Shown here piece by piece: positions 54,277 to 62,672 of a stretch of 64,000 nucleotides of DNA (its first letter is position 1; every line of letters starts with the position of its first letter). The notes beneath the pieces are model-generated. The model saw nothing but the letters and a program-made list of their open reading frames with translations. It had not been told where the DNA came from and ran no database searches. The translations under genes and the position numbers were made by a program. The DNA lies in contig CAVUTF010000004.1 of the NCBI GenBank assembly GCA_963744305.1, positions 1 through 64,000 of the forward strand, given 5' to 3'. The stretch is from FEN-1219 sp963744305. GTDB lineage: Bacteria; Pseudomonadota; Gammaproteobacteria; Steroidobacterales; Rariloculaceae.

Positions 54277-55407
54277 ATGGTAGTTTCTCGTTCCCGCTCG
54301 TTGGCTGCCTTCCTCACGGCCCTGCTCGCGGTCGCCGCGCACGACGCGGCCTCGCAACCGCGGCTGGAAACTGCCGCAGCTGCCGAGCCCCGCTCCGCTG
54401 CGCCACGGGGCCCGCTGTCGACGGACGAGCTCACGACGATTCGAATCTTCGAGCAGGCGAGCCCGTCTGTCGTCTACATCACAACGGTCCAGCACGTGCG
54501 CGATTTTTGGAGCCGCAACGTGCTGCGCGTACCGCAGGGCACGGGCTCGGGTTTCATCTGGGACGAGCGCGGCAACGTCGTGACGAACTACCACGTGATC
54601 CAGGGTGCGCAAGAGGCGTTGATCACGCTCGCCGACCAGCGCAGCTACCCGGCAGAGCTCATCGGCGCGAGCCCGGAGCACGACCTCGCGGTGCTGCACA
54701 TCGAGGTACCGATCGACAGCGCGCCGCCGTTGCCGATCGGCGCAAGCGGCGACCTTCGCGTCGGCCAAAACGTCTATGCGATCGGCAATCCGTTCGGTCT
54801 CGACCACACGTTGACGACCGGCGTGATCTCGGCGTTGAACCGCACGATCGACGACGAGCGCGGCGGCGTGATCGAGAACGTCATCCAGACCGATGCGGCG
54901 ATCAATCCCGGCAACTCGGGCGGCCCGCTGATCGACAGCGCCGGCCGATTGATCGGCATCAACACGATGATCTACAGCCCATCGGGCACCTACGCCGGCA
55001 TCGGCTTCGCGGTACCCGTCGACACCGTCAACCGCGTCGTGCCGCGGCTGATCGCGTACGGCCGTTACGTGCGCCCGACGATCGGCATCTCCGCGAACGA
55101 CCAGATCAGCCGCAGGCTGCTCGGAGATCGGGACGTGACCGGCGTGCTCGTTCTCGACGTGGCGCCCGACTCGCCGGCGGCGCGCGCCGGGCTCAAAGCC
55201 ACCGAGATGACGGCGAGCGGCCGCGTAATACTCGGCGACATCATTCAAGTCGTGGACGGCAAACCGGTGCAGACCTTCGACGATCTCGTCGACGAGCTCG
55301 ACGAGCACGGCTTCGGCGACACCGTAACGCTCACGGTGTTGCGCGGCCGCGAGCGCTTCGACACCGACGTCACGCTCGGCGCGGAGGCGCCGCGGCGATC
55401 GCGCTGA
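54277..55407 (+). CDS. DegP/DegS-like trypsin-fold serine protease with one PDZ
   Basis: 376 aa, intact. Signal peptide RSLAAFLTALLAVAAHDAAS. Triad: His in GNVVTNYHVIQGAQEALI, Asp in SPEHDLAVLHIEV, Ser in DAAINPGNSGGPLIDSAGRL. A single C-terminal PDZ (VTGVLVLDVAPDSPAARAGL, GDIIQVVDGKPVQTFDDLVD) regulates activity. Periplasmic, probably protein quality control. It starts 8 bases after the FAD oxidase stop, so may share its transcript. Confidence 0.92.
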   Translation: MVVSRSRSLAAFLTALLAVAAHDAASQPRLETAAAAEPRSAAPRGPLSTDELTTIRIFEQASPSVVYITTVQHVRDFWSRNVLRVPQGTGSGFIWDERGNVVTNYHVIQGAQEALITLADQRSYPAELIGASPEHDLAVLHIEVPIDSAPPLPIGASGDLRVGQNVYAIGNPFGLDHTLTTGVISALNRTIDDERGGVIENVIQTDAAINPGNSGGPLIDSAGRLIGINTMIYSPSGTYAGIGFAVPVDTVNRVVPRLIAYGRYVRPTIGISANDQISRRLLGDRDVTGVLVLDVAPDSPAARAGLKATEMTASGRVILGDIIQVVDGKPVQTFDDLVDELDEHGFGDTVTLTVLRGRERFDTDVTLGAEAPRRSR

Positions 55408-55453
55408 GCTATCGCGGCAGCGCCTATTGCGCCTGATCGCGTTGGCGAGATCG

Positions 55454-56776
55454 TCAGTCGACGATCGCCTGATAAGCCAGCGTCTGGAAACGCGCGGCGA
55501 AATCGAAGTCCGGGGGCAGGTGCTGCGCCATGAGGATCAGCACCATGTCTTCCTCGGGATCCATGATCACCCAGGTTGACGCGGCACCGGCCCAGCCGAA
55601 CTGGCCCTTCGAGCCCAGGTTGCCCGCGCGCGGCGGATCCAGGAGCACACCAACGCCGAGCCCGTAGCCCGTGGCGGGGTTGTCGCCGCCCGCCACGCGG
55701 CCGATCCCCACAATGCTCGGCGGCAGATTGTTCGACGTCATGAGCTCGACTGTCTTTGGCGAGAGCAGCCGGACGCCGTTGAGCTCGCCGCCATTGATGA
55801 GCATCTGTCCGAACAGCGCATAGTCCATCGCGGTCGACGACAGGCTGAAGCCGCCGAACGGTATGTTCGTGTAGCGCGCGTAGACGAATGGCGTGGGCGG
55901 AGCGCCCGTCGGCAGCTTGCCCTCGCGAGTCTCGACGAGCGTGAGCGATCCGCCGCCCTGGGCGGGCTGATAGTTCGCCGTGTAGCGCGACACGTATTCC
56001 TTCGGTACGCCGAATACGGTTTCCTCCATGCCGAGCGGCGCGAAGATCCGCTCGCGGCAAAACCGATCGAATGGCATCCCGGAAAAGTATTCGACGAGAT
56101 AAGCCTGTACATCGTGGGCGACGCTGTAGACCCACTGCTCGCCTGGGTGATAGAGCAACGGCATTTGCGGCAGCTTGTCCTCGACGAGCTCTTTCAGCGA
56201 CTCGAGCGTGCCGAAGTCGATGCTCTGCTGATACATCCGATCGACCGTCGATTCGCCGAAGCCGTAGCCGAAGCCCGCGGTGTGCCGGAACACGTCGTGG
56301 ATCGTCGGCTTGCGCTTCGGCGCCTCGAGCAGCAGCTTGCCGTCCGCGTCCGTACCCGCAAACACTTGGAGGTCCTTCATCGCGGGAATGTACTTGTCGA
56401 GCGGATCGCTCAACTGGAACTTCCCTTCCTCGTACAGCATCAGGAGCGCGACGCTCGTGACCGGCTTCGTCATCGAGTAGAGGCGGAACATGCTGTCGGT
56501 CGCCATCCGTGTATTGGATTCGCGCTCGGCCATGCCGTATGCCTTCAGATGCGCGACGTAACCTCGGCGCGCGACGAGCGTGACGATGCCGACCTTGCGT
56601 CCTTCGTCAACCTCCGCTTGCATCGCAGCTTCGAGGCGTGCGAGCCGCTCCGTCGACAAGCCAACGCTTTCGGGGCGCGCCGACACGAGGGCCGCACCTT
56701 GCGCGGACGTAACGACGACGAGCAACGCCGAGACGGCGGCACAGGTAAGCTTGCGTGCGGCCAAGACAATGGTCAT
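55454..56776 (-). CDS. Beta-lactamase-fold serine hydrolase/esterase (class C-like)
   Basis: 440 aa from ATG 56776, intact. Signal peptide KLTCAAVSALLVVVTSAQGA. Nucleophile motif FRLYSMTKPVTSVALLML (SxxK), Tyr motif EQWVYSVAHDVQAYLVEYF (YxV/N), and near the end KGQFGWAGAASTWVIMDPEE in place of the KTG/HxG box. Resembles EstB-type esterases and penicillin-binding-like hydrolases rather than true beta-lactamases. Exported. The substrate is unknown, most likely small esters. Confidence 0.85.
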   Translation of the reverse strand: MTIVLAARKLTCAAVSALLVVVTSAQGAALVSARPESVGLSTERLARLEAAMQAEVDEGRKVGIVTLVARRGYVAHLKAYGMAERESNTRMATDSMFRLYSMTKPVTSVALLMLYEEGKFQLSDPLDKYIPAMKDLQVFAGTDADGKLLLEAPKRKPTIHDVFRHTAGFGYGFGESTVDRMYQQSIDFGTLESLKELVEDKLPQMPLLYHPGEQWVYSVAHDVQAYLVEYFSGMPFDRFCRERIFAPLGMEETVFGVPKEYVSRYTANYQPAQGGGSLTLVETREGKLPTGAPPTPFVYARYTNIPFGGFSLSSTAMDYALFGQMLINGGELNGVRLLSPKTVELMTSNNLPPSIVGIGRVAGGDNPATGYGLGVGVLLDPPRAGNLGSKGQFGWAGAASTWVIMDPEEDMVLILMAQHLPPDFDFAARFQTLAYQAIVD

Positions 56777-56844
56777 GGTGCGACTTCCCCCGTCGTGATT
56801 TTTTCGCAACAGTCTAGCCGAGTCGCGCCTGAGCGGCGATTCGG

Positions 56845-58332
56845 TCAGCGGCGGCTGCCGAGCAACGAGCCGAGCAAGCCGCGAACCAGCGCGCGACCCG
56901 TCTGGGAGCCCACGGTGCGCGCCGCGCTCTTCGCCATCGCTTCGATCAGCCCTTGGGACTGCCGGCCGCCGCGCGGGCCGCGCCGGCCGAACAGGATGTC
57001 GGAAGCCAGGCTGCCCTGCTCCGACGATTGCGCCGGAGCGTTCGGCTCCGGGCGCGGTTCGGTCGCGCGCTCTTTCAGGCGCTCGTAGGCGGACTCGCGA
57101 TCGACGACTCGGTCGTAGTGGCCGGCGAGCGGCGACGCTGCGATCAGTCGCGCCCGCTCGGCCGCGTCGAGCGGTCCGACGCGGCTTCCGGGCGGCACGA
57201 TCAATGCGCGTTCGGTTACGCCGGGCCGACCCTGCGCGTCGAGCAACGAGATGAGCGCCTCGCCGACGCCGAGCTCCGTGATCGCTTGCTCGGTTCTGAA
57301 ACCCGGGTTCGCGCGCATCGTTTGCGCCGCCGCTTTGACGGCTTTTTGATCGCGCGGCGTGAACGCGCGCAGCGCGTGCTGCACGCGGTTGCCGAGCTGG
57401 CCGAGCACGGCGTCGGGAATGTCGAGCGGATTCTGCGTGACGAAATACACGCCTACGCCCTTCGAACGGATCAAGCGCACGACCTGCTCGATCCTCTCGA
57501 GCAGCGGCTTCGGCGCGTCGGTGAACAGCAGATGCGCTTCGTCGAAGAAGAACACGAGCCGCGGCTTGTCTGGGTCACCGACCTCGGGCAGCTCGTCGAA
57601 CAGCTCCGCGAGCATCCAGAGTAAGAAGGTCGCATAGAGCCGCGGCGCCGCGAGCAGCCGATCGGCCGCGAGAATATTGACGACGCCCTTACCCGCCTCG
57701 GTCTGCAGCAGGTCGGCGATGTTCAACATCGGCTCGCCGAAGAACCGGTCGGCGCCTTGGGCTTCCAGCGCGAGGAGCCCCCGCTGGATCGCGCCGATCG
57801 ATGCGGCCGAAACGTTGCCGTAGGCGGTGGTGAGCTCGGCCGCACGGTCGCCGATGTGCTGCAGCATGCTGCGCAAGTCCTTCGTGTCCAGGAGCAGCAG
57901 CCCCGCGTCGTCCGCGACTTTGAAAACCAGGGTCAGCACGCCCTCTTGGGTGTCGTTCAAATCCAGCATGCGCCCGAGCAGCAGCGGCCCGATATCCGAG
58001 ACCGTGGCCCGGACCGGATGCCCGCTCGCGCCGAGTACGTCCCAGAACACGACCGGACACGGCGCGTGCGTGAGCGCGATGTCGAGCTGCTGCGCGCGCT
58101 CCGCGATCTTGGCGTTGCCGCCGCCGGCCGCGGCCATCCCGGACAGGTCGCCTTTCACGTCGGCCATGAAGACGGGCACGCCGATCGCGGAGAACCGCTC
58201 CGCGAGCGTTTGCAGCGTGACGGTTTTGCCCGTGCCCGTGGCGCCGCTGATTAGGCCGTGTCGATTCGCAAGACCCGGGAGCAACCCAAGCTCGACGCCG
58301 CCGGCTTTCGCAATAACGAGGGAATCGGCCAT
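56845..58332 (-). CDS. HerA-like P-loop ATPase (DUF853/YjgR family)
   Basis: 495 aa from ATG 58332, intact. Walker A GLISGATGTGKTVTLQTLAE, then VPVFMADVKGDLSGMAAAGG, PVVFWDVLGASGHPVRATVS, Walker B LVFFFDEAHLLFTDAPKPLL, and VGVYFVTQNPLDIPDAVLGQ (sensor region). The C-terminal third is charged, with a Ser/Arg-rich tail. The family has helicase-HerA fold but unknown cellular role. It stands alone between unrelated genes. Confidence 0.9.
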   Translation of the reverse strand: MADSLVIAKAGGVELGLLPGLANRHGLISGATGTGKTVTLQTLAERFSAIGVPVFMADVKGDLSGMAAAGGGNAKIAERAQQLDIALTHAPCPVVFWDVLGASGHPVRATVSDIGPLLLGRMLDLNDTQEGVLTLVFKVADDAGLLLLDTKDLRSMLQHIGDRAAELTTAYGNVSAASIGAIQRGLLALEAQGADRFFGEPMLNIADLLQTEAGKGVVNILAADRLLAAPRLYATFLLWMLAELFDELPEVGDPDKPRLVFFFDEAHLLFTDAPKPLLERIEQVVRLIRSKGVGVYFVTQNPLDIPDAVLGQLGNRVQHALRAFTPRDQKAVKAAAQTMRANPGFRTEQAITELGVGEALISLLDAQGRPGVTERALIVPPGSRVGPLDAAERARLIAASPLAGHYDRVVDRESAYERLKERATEPRPEPNAPAQSSEQGSLASDILFGRRGPRGGRQSQGLIEAMAKSAARTVGSQTGRALVRGLLGSLLGSRR

Positions 58333-58396
58333 AGCACTACCATACCGCATCCACCTTGACCGGCGGATAGCTGGGGCAGAGAGGCCGACGCGTGGA

Positions 58397-58513
58397 TTAC
58401 GCGACGGCGGCGCCGGAGAATACGAAGGAAACGAGGATCATGACGGCGATCAGAACGAAGATATCCAGCCGCACGATGCTGTTGACAGTTTGACGTTCGA
58501 TTTTCGTGCGCAT
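58397..58513 (-). CDS. 38-residue single-pass membrane peptide
   Basis: MRTKIERQTVNSIVRLDIFV then LIAVMILVSFVFSGAAVA and a TAA stop. A charged N-terminus followed by one strong membrane helix is typical of bacterial small membrane proteins. It lies 64 bases upstream of the HerA-like gene on the same strand. No homologue is recalled; chance ORF remains possible. Confidence 0.35.
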   Translation of the reverse strand: MRTKIERQTVNSIVRLDIFVLIAVMILVSFVFSGAAVA

Positions 58514-58799
58514 GGCCCCGTGCCTCCGTCATTGAACCGTCTTGCTGAGCACAGCAGTGCAAGGTCCATGCCGTACGCGTTTGCTGGATTTTTTTCCCCG
58601 TGCTCCGGCGTTTTGCCCGACATCGGTGCTCAAGCCGAAGGGCCTTGATCCAATTCCGTGCACCCGCCTTCGCGAGCGGATGTCCTAGCAGGGACCTTCG
58701 GCCAATGGGTGGCGCGGCGTTTCTCCCGTAGGCTGGAGAAGTCGGCCAACGACTACGAGTCTGAAAGGAATTCCGGCAAGCGCAAGTAAGGAGAACGCG

Positions 58800-59226
58800 A
58801 TGGGTATGCTCGACTCTTTACTCAAGAATCCGAAAATGATCGGCGACGTCGCCAAGTTCGCCATGGACAACCCCCAAGTCGCGAAAGCCGCGATGGGGAT
58901 GCTCAGCTCGAGCGGCGGTGGCGGCGGTCTCGGCGGCGTGCTGGGCGCGCTCCAGTCGAAGGGAATGGGCGATCTCGTGTCGTCCTGGGTTGGGACCGGC
59001 GCGAACAAGTCCATCACGCCGAAGCAGCTGCAGTCGGCGCTGGGCTCGCAACAGCTGTCGCAGTTTGCGCAGCAGGCGGGCGTGAGCAGCAAACGAGGCG
59101 AGCTCCACTTTGGCAAGCTTGTTGCCGAGCTTGGTCGACAAGCTGAGTCCGGACGGCAAGCTGCCTGATGCCGGCGGGATCGAAAGCATGATCGGTAAAC
59201 TGATGGGCGGGGGCGGCCGCGCCTAG
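58800..59226 (+). CDS. DUF937/YidB-family protein (one frame change)
   Basis: About 142 codons. MGMLDSLLKNPKMIGDVAKF leads to a Gly-rich linker (SSSGGGGGLGGVLGALQ) and the YidB-like repeat ITPKQLQSALGSQQLSQFAQ. An extra base in AGCAAACGAG near 59094 breaks the frame. Corrected, it continues NEASSTLASLLPSLVDKLSP and DGKLPDAGGIESMIGKLMGG. AAGGAG precedes the ATG. Cytosolic, function unknown. Confidence 0.82.
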
Positions 59227-59380
59227 TCTGCGATCTCGTCGGTAGCGACGCTCAGCTACTGCAAGTCACGTCGCCTCGCTCTTGCGCGGCACCGCGCGGT
59301 CGCCTCGCGCCCGCTCGCGCTCGCCTTGCGCAGTCCAACTCGTGCTCGTAACGTCGAGCGTTTTCAAGAGGTAGCGAGCG

Positions 59381-60625
59381 ATGTTGCGGCCGAGACCTTG
59401 GCGCCGACCGATGGTGGCGCGGGAACATTCGGAGGGTCACCGCCAAGCTTCCTGGCTCGAGCTCCTGTTCGATCTGTCGTTCGTCGTTGCCGTTGCACAG
59501 GCGGCGAGCGAATTCGAGCACGCGTTGGCCGCGGGTCATCCCGGCTCCGGGCTCGTTTCCTATTTCCTCGTGTTCGCCGCGATCTGGTGGGCTTGGATGG
59601 CGTTCACGTGGTTTGCGAACGTGTTCGACACGGACGACGTTCCGTACCGGCTGCTGATGCTCGTGATGATCGCCGGATCGCTCGGGCTTGCCGCCGGCGT
59701 GCCACAGCTCGCACAGCTCGACTTTCGAATCGGCGTGATCTCGTACGTCGTGATGCGGCTGGCGTACGTGCTGCAGTGGGCACGAGTGTTCCGCAACGGC
59801 GATCCGGTCTGGCGCGCAGTGGCGCTCAAGATCATCGTGCTCACGACGATCAGCCAAGCCGGATGGGTGCTGTTCTTATGGGTGCCGCTCGAGTGGCGAG
59901 TGGCGGTGTTCGTGATTTGGTTCGCTGTCGACGTTGCAACGCCGATACTCGCGGGCTGGGACGCGCGCACGGGCGGGCATCGCGGCCACATCGTCGAGCG
60001 CTATGGACTGTTCACGCTGATCGTGCTCGGCGAATCGATCGCGGCCGCCACGGTCGCAGTCGGCGGCGCCATCAGCACGGAGGTCGCCGCCGTGCCGCTG
60101 CTCACGCTCGCGGCGGGCGGACTCATCGTCGTGTTCAGCTTGTGGTGGATCTACTTCGACTTCAGCACGGGCAGAGCGCCGGAGCTTGGCCGAGTGCCGC
60201 AAATCGTTTGGGGCTACGGCCATTATTTCTTATTTGCCGGTCTAGCCGCGATCGGCGCGGGGCTCGCGCTCGCTGTGGCATGGATCACGGATCCGGCGCA
60301 TATCGCGTTGCCCGAGCGCGGTGTTGCGCTCGTCGTCGGCACCGCCGTCGCCGTGGTGCTGCTCACGATCGCGCTGATCGAGGCCGCGGCCGAGCACCGC
60401 TACGAGACGCGCCATCTGCTCACGAAGGTCGGCGCCGCGGCGGCCGCGATCGGCGCCGCACTCGCCGCGCCGGCTCTCACGGTGCCGGGCAGCGTGTTGT
60501 TGACGGGGCTCGTCCTAGCCGCAGCCGTGGCCCATGCAGTGCTGCTCGAGCACCGTCTGCATAGCCACGCGCAGCACTCAGGGGTCAGCGCGCGCTCGAG
60601 TCCAGCGTCGAATCGTGGCGACTAG
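59381..60625 (+). CDS. Low-temperature-requirement A (LtrA) family membrane protein
   Basis: 414 aa, intact. About ten membrane segments; family hallmarks are ASWLELLFDLSFVVAVAQAA near the start and HIVERYGLFTLIVLGESIAA centrally, plus FSLWWIYFDFSTGRAPELGR. Named after a Listeria locus for growth in the cold, but the biochemical role is unknown. ATG 59381 is used; ATG 59411 is possible. Confidence 0.88.
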   Translation: MLRPRPWRRPMVAREHSEGHRQASWLELLFDLSFVVAVAQAASEFEHALAAGHPGSGLVSYFLVFAAIWWAWMAFTWFANVFDTDDVPYRLLMLVMIAGSLGLAAGVPQLAQLDFRIGVISYVVMRLAYVLQWARVFRNGDPVWRAVALKIIVLTTISQAGWVLFLWVPLEWRVAVFVIWFAVDVATPILAGWDARTGGHRGHIVERYGLFTLIVLGESIAAATVAVGGAISTEVAAVPLLTLAAGGLIVVFSLWWIYFDFSTGRAPELGRVPQIVWGYGHYFLFAGLAAIGAGLALAVAWITDPAHIALPERGVALVVGTAVAVVLLTIALIEAAAEHRYETRHLLTKVGAAAAAIGAALAAPALTVPGSVLLTGLVLAAAVAHAVLLEHRLHSHAQHSGVSARSSPASNRGD

Positions 60626-61041
60626 GACTCTTGATAAACCCAGCCGCCCGCTATCGCAGCAACAATCGTCTCGACCAACGTCCAGATGCCGGGCACGATC
60701 AGTGAGTCGGCTGTCGTGATACCCACGATGACGTCGCTCGCGGCCGAGATCATCGCGATTACCCAAAGCGCAACGGCCGCGATAATCGCCGTCTTGATCC
60801 CCGCGCCGAATCGCGGCCGCATCGCTGCATACAGCCAGATGAGCACGATGCCGACCACGAACGTGAGGACCACGAAGCCGATAATTTGGTTTGTCCCAAT
60901 CTGGGGGAGCCCGAGCCGCTGCATTATGGCGCTTGTCTCCTCGGCGGTGACGTACGTGTTGAGAACGTACTCACTCACGGTCATCACGAGACCCGCGAGC
61001 AGTCCCCCGAGAATCACACGCCCGACATTGATCTTACCCAT
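60622..61041 (-). CDS. Four-helix membrane protein, unknown function
   Basis: 139 aa, intact, after a perfect GGAGGAGA ribosome site. Begins MGKINVGRVILGGLLAGLVM and continues with helices IIGFVVLTFVVGIVLIWLY, IKTAIIAAVALWVIAMISAA and IWTLVETIVAAIAGGWVYQ. Similar small membrane proteins are common in soil bacteria, with no assigned role. Its stop overlaps the LtrA stop by 4 bases (convergent). Confidence 0.7.
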   Translation of the reverse strand: MGKINVGRVILGGLLAGLVMTVSEYVLNTYVTAEETSAIMQRLGLPQIGTNQIIGFVVLTFVVGIVLIWLYAAMRPRFGAGIKTAIIAAVALWVIAMISAASDVIVGITTADSLIVPGIWTLVETIVAAIAGGWVYQES

Positions 61042-61192
61042 GGCAATCTCCTCCCTCGGTTGTAGTTGTTCTGAAGAGAAGGATTAGTGGCGATCGAGCT
61101 ACCGTCCGTTCGACCCCTACGTCGGCCGGACACCCCGATCGTGCATGATCTTACGCCCGGCTAGGCTCGACACGCTATTGGTAGTCACGCCG

Positions 61193-62313
61193 CTATCGCG
61201 CCGCCCACGACAGCACGCTGCCTTCGTGCAGCGCTGCGTAAATATCGTCGCGCAACACGTTTGCCTCAGCGGATGTCAAAGTCCGCTCCAAGTCGCGCAG
61301 CACGATCCGCAGCAGCACGTTCTTCTGCCCGGGAGTAATACCGAGACGCTCTCGCGCGGCCTGGGGCAAATCCGCGTACGCCGTCTCGTCGAGCACTTCG
61401 ATTGCTTCGATGCTGGAGCTTCGCTCGGCGAATCGCTTCGCGGACGCGATCACCAAGCTCCTCGGCGCTCACGTGCTCCGCTACTGCAGATCGACAGGTC
61501 GCGCTGTATCGCTGGCTGCGCGGAAACGGGACGGTACGGCGCAAGATCGAGCATCTGCCCGCAGATGCGCGGGTCGGTCGAGCGCAGTACGCGGATGTCC
61601 GCAATGCCTTTGCGCAGCATCAGTATCCGATCGAGGCCGACGCCCATCGCGAGGCCGCCGTACTGCGTTTGTGAAAGCCCACACGCTTCGAGCAGGCGCG
61701 GCTCCGCGCGGCCGCACTCGAGGATCTCCACCCACTCGCCGTTGGTGCAGCCGTGCACCTCGAGACCGTCGACCGTGTACGGATGCTGCGCAGGCGTCGC
61801 GCGCACGGGCATGCCCGGAAGCAAGGCGGCGGCGACAATGTCGATCATTTTGCGAAGTGCATCGGAGTCGAGCGGCCGGCGGGCGATACGCCACAAGTCG
61901 AGCTGATGCGGCTCTCCGACGTGCAGCCGATCGATCGCGTCGCGTCGATACGTCAGACCCGGACAGACGAGCAAGACGTCGTCGTAGCCCGCCGGCGCAA
62001 TTGACCGAAGAGCGCCCGGGATCATCGCGGACGTCTGCGTGCGAAGTAGGCGGCTTGGCGTCACGTAACGCGTGTAACGCGCGTCGCGCGCCGCGGCATC
62101 CGGCGGATAACCGAGATCGTCGTAGTTGTCTTTGATGCCGACGAGCGGGGGCGCTCGGTAGACGATCACGGGGCATTGCCAGCGCTCGCGCAGCGCCGCG
62201 ACCGCGTCCTGCACGAGAAGTTGGAGCGCGTGCGCACCCGCCGCCGCGTCGGTCAGATCGCGCAGCGCCAAAGAGCTCCGATAGGTCTGAGCATCGATCA
62301 ATCGAACGGACAT
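61193..62313 (-). CDS. PheS-like stand-alone class II ligase with FDX-ACB domain (two frame changes)
   Basis: About 373 codons. Class II synthetase core resembling the phenylalanyl-tRNA synthetase alpha chain: motif 2-like TRYVTPSRLLRTQTSAMIPG, VEILECGRAEPRLLEACGLS, and motif 3 YGGLAMGVGLDRILMLRKGI then ADIR. After frame changes near 61470 and 61420 it continues with an FDX-ACB-type anticodon-binding domain: EHVSAEELGDRVREA, SSIEAIEVLDETAYADLPQA, VLLRIVLRDLERTLTSAEAN and DIYAALHEGSVLSWAAR. That layout is like mitochondrial PheRS, not bacterial PheST. I recall a family called PheS-related mystery ligase SrmL with this description and suspect it is that. The first about 70 residues match neither PheS nor PheT by eye. 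Confidence 0.7.
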
Positions 62314-62672
62314 GACACACCTCGTTGCGATTCGAATGATTCACGCGCTGCAAGCGCAGCGGACGAAAAGGTGACCCCCGGACCGCTTCAGGCGGCTCGG
62401 CAACGCAACGCAGGTGGAGAAAAGATCAGCGAGGAGAAATCGACACGCACCCGGAAACGCCCGACGCCTGAGGCAGGCCGGGGCCGGTAAACGAGCATGC
62501 GTGTCGGTAATGCATCGCGTGCAATGTAAGGGAACACATGCAGCCCGGCAAGCCTCGGAAAAGTCGGTGGCAACGTTCGTCTCGTCTTGCTCCGTGTGCT
62601 GCGCGCGCGCCGGCGATCTGCAAGAATCGATGGGCCGCGCGTTTGCGAACAGGGCCTAAGGGGAGCGCTCCA
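62314..62672. other. Intergenic region without recognisable features
   Basis: 359 bases between the divergent ligase and the partial secreted-protein gene. It must hold both promoters. I found no tRNA, riboswitch core, long inverted repeat or small ORF with a ribosome site that I would defend. Confidence 0.4.

Noticed and set aside
62314..62672. Riboswitch upstream of the PheS-like ligase
   Set aside because: No recognisable conserved core of TPP, cobalamin, SAM/SAH or T-box type on either strand.
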